Positions 6,628 through 6,781 of a DNA stretch of 6,781 nt are shown here, piece after piece (positions within the stretch are counted from its first letter, which is position 1; every line of letters starts with the position of its first letter). A program made the translations under genes and the position numbers. This stretch comes from Deltaproteobacteria bacterium (GTDB lineage Bacteria > Desulfobacterota > Dissulfuribacteria > Dissulfuribacterales > UBA3076): assembly GCA_013138705.1 (NCBI GenBank), contig WTCF01000083.1:1-6781 (forward strand). Direction: 5' to 3'. The notes beneath the pieces are model-generated. The model searched no databases, was not told the origin of the DNA, and worked only from the letters and a program-made list of their open reading frames with translations.

Positions 6628-6781
6628 ATGATCACTCCGGATCTGACCCAGTTTAAATCGCTGGCTAAAGACGCGAATATCATACCAATATGGAAAGAGA
6701 TAGCAGTTGACTTTGATACGCCTGTATCTCTGTTTGCAAAGCTTGGAGAAAATAGTTACTCATTCCTGCTGGAAAGCCTTG
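6628..6781 (+). CDS. trpE: Anthranilate synthase component I, N-terminal 51 codons; continues past window
   Basis: Catalyses chorismate plus ammonia (from the TrpG glutaminase) to anthranilate, the first committed step of tryptophan synthesis. The visible N-terminus reads ANIIPIWKEI, then DTPVSLFAKLG and YSFLLESL, the standard opening of TrpE. The LLES motif belongs to the allosteric pocket where tryptophan binds and inhibits the enzyme, so feedback inhibition is expected in addition to the attenuator. ATG 6628 has AAGGA at 6614-6618 with 9-base spacing. An in-frame ATG at 6604 sits right after the terminator U-tract without a ribosome binding site and is less likely. The catalytic chorismate-binding domain lies outside the window. 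Confidence 0.92.
   Translation, partial: MITPDLTQFKSLAKDANIIPIWKEIAVDFDTPVSLFAKLGENSYSFLLESL

Overview
The window looks like a piece of chromosome from an anaerobic deltaproteobacterium (Desulfobacterota, sulfate reducer or syntroph type). This rests on family resemblance, not a search. The clues are a periplasmic multiheme cytochrome c of a type I associate with that group, a short-form S-adenosylhomocysteine hydrolase, an orphan radical SAM/SPASM protein, and an inverted-repeat intergenic element resembling repeats scattered through such genomes.

Layout. (1) 2-691 (+) is the 3' part of ahcY, entering from the left edge. (2) 697-1779 (-) is a radical SAM/SPASM protein, tail to tail with ahcY with only 5 bases between the stops. 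(3) 1780-2031 is intergenic, with a small hairpin and no convincing gene. (4) 2032-3165 (-) is a secreted cytochrome c with five CXXCH motifs and two widened ones, a TTG start set by a good ribosome binding site, and a well-formed sigma70-type promoter just upstream. (5) 3215-3776 is 560 bases without a credible gene, holding an inverted repeat, a 21-base-period direct repeat and a hairpin. (6) 3777-5603 (-) is a complete typA/bipA GTPase gene, visibly richer in G+C than its flanks. (7) 5600-5932 (-) holds a fragment of a HigB/Gp49-type toxin gene, truncated at both ends, whose frame runs into the typA start as an ATGA overlap. (8) 5933-6214 has no gene. (9) 6215-6326 is a long inverted-repeat element. 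(10) 6338-6781 (+) is the head of a tryptophan operon: a probable promoter, a 30-codon leader peptide with four Trp codons in a run of five, an antiterminator/terminator pair, and the first 51 codons of trpE.

The most informative part is the trp leader, which is too short for ordinary gene finding. Peptide, competing hairpins, U-tract and downstream trpE are all visible, so ribosome-mediated transcription attenuation of tryptophan synthesis can be read from the sequence. The inverted-repeat element ends 11 bases before the proposed trp -35 box. The remaining genes (methyl cycle, translation GTPase, electron transfer, radical SAM chemistry) do not form one pathway; the window is ordinary chromosome with accessory debris between genes.
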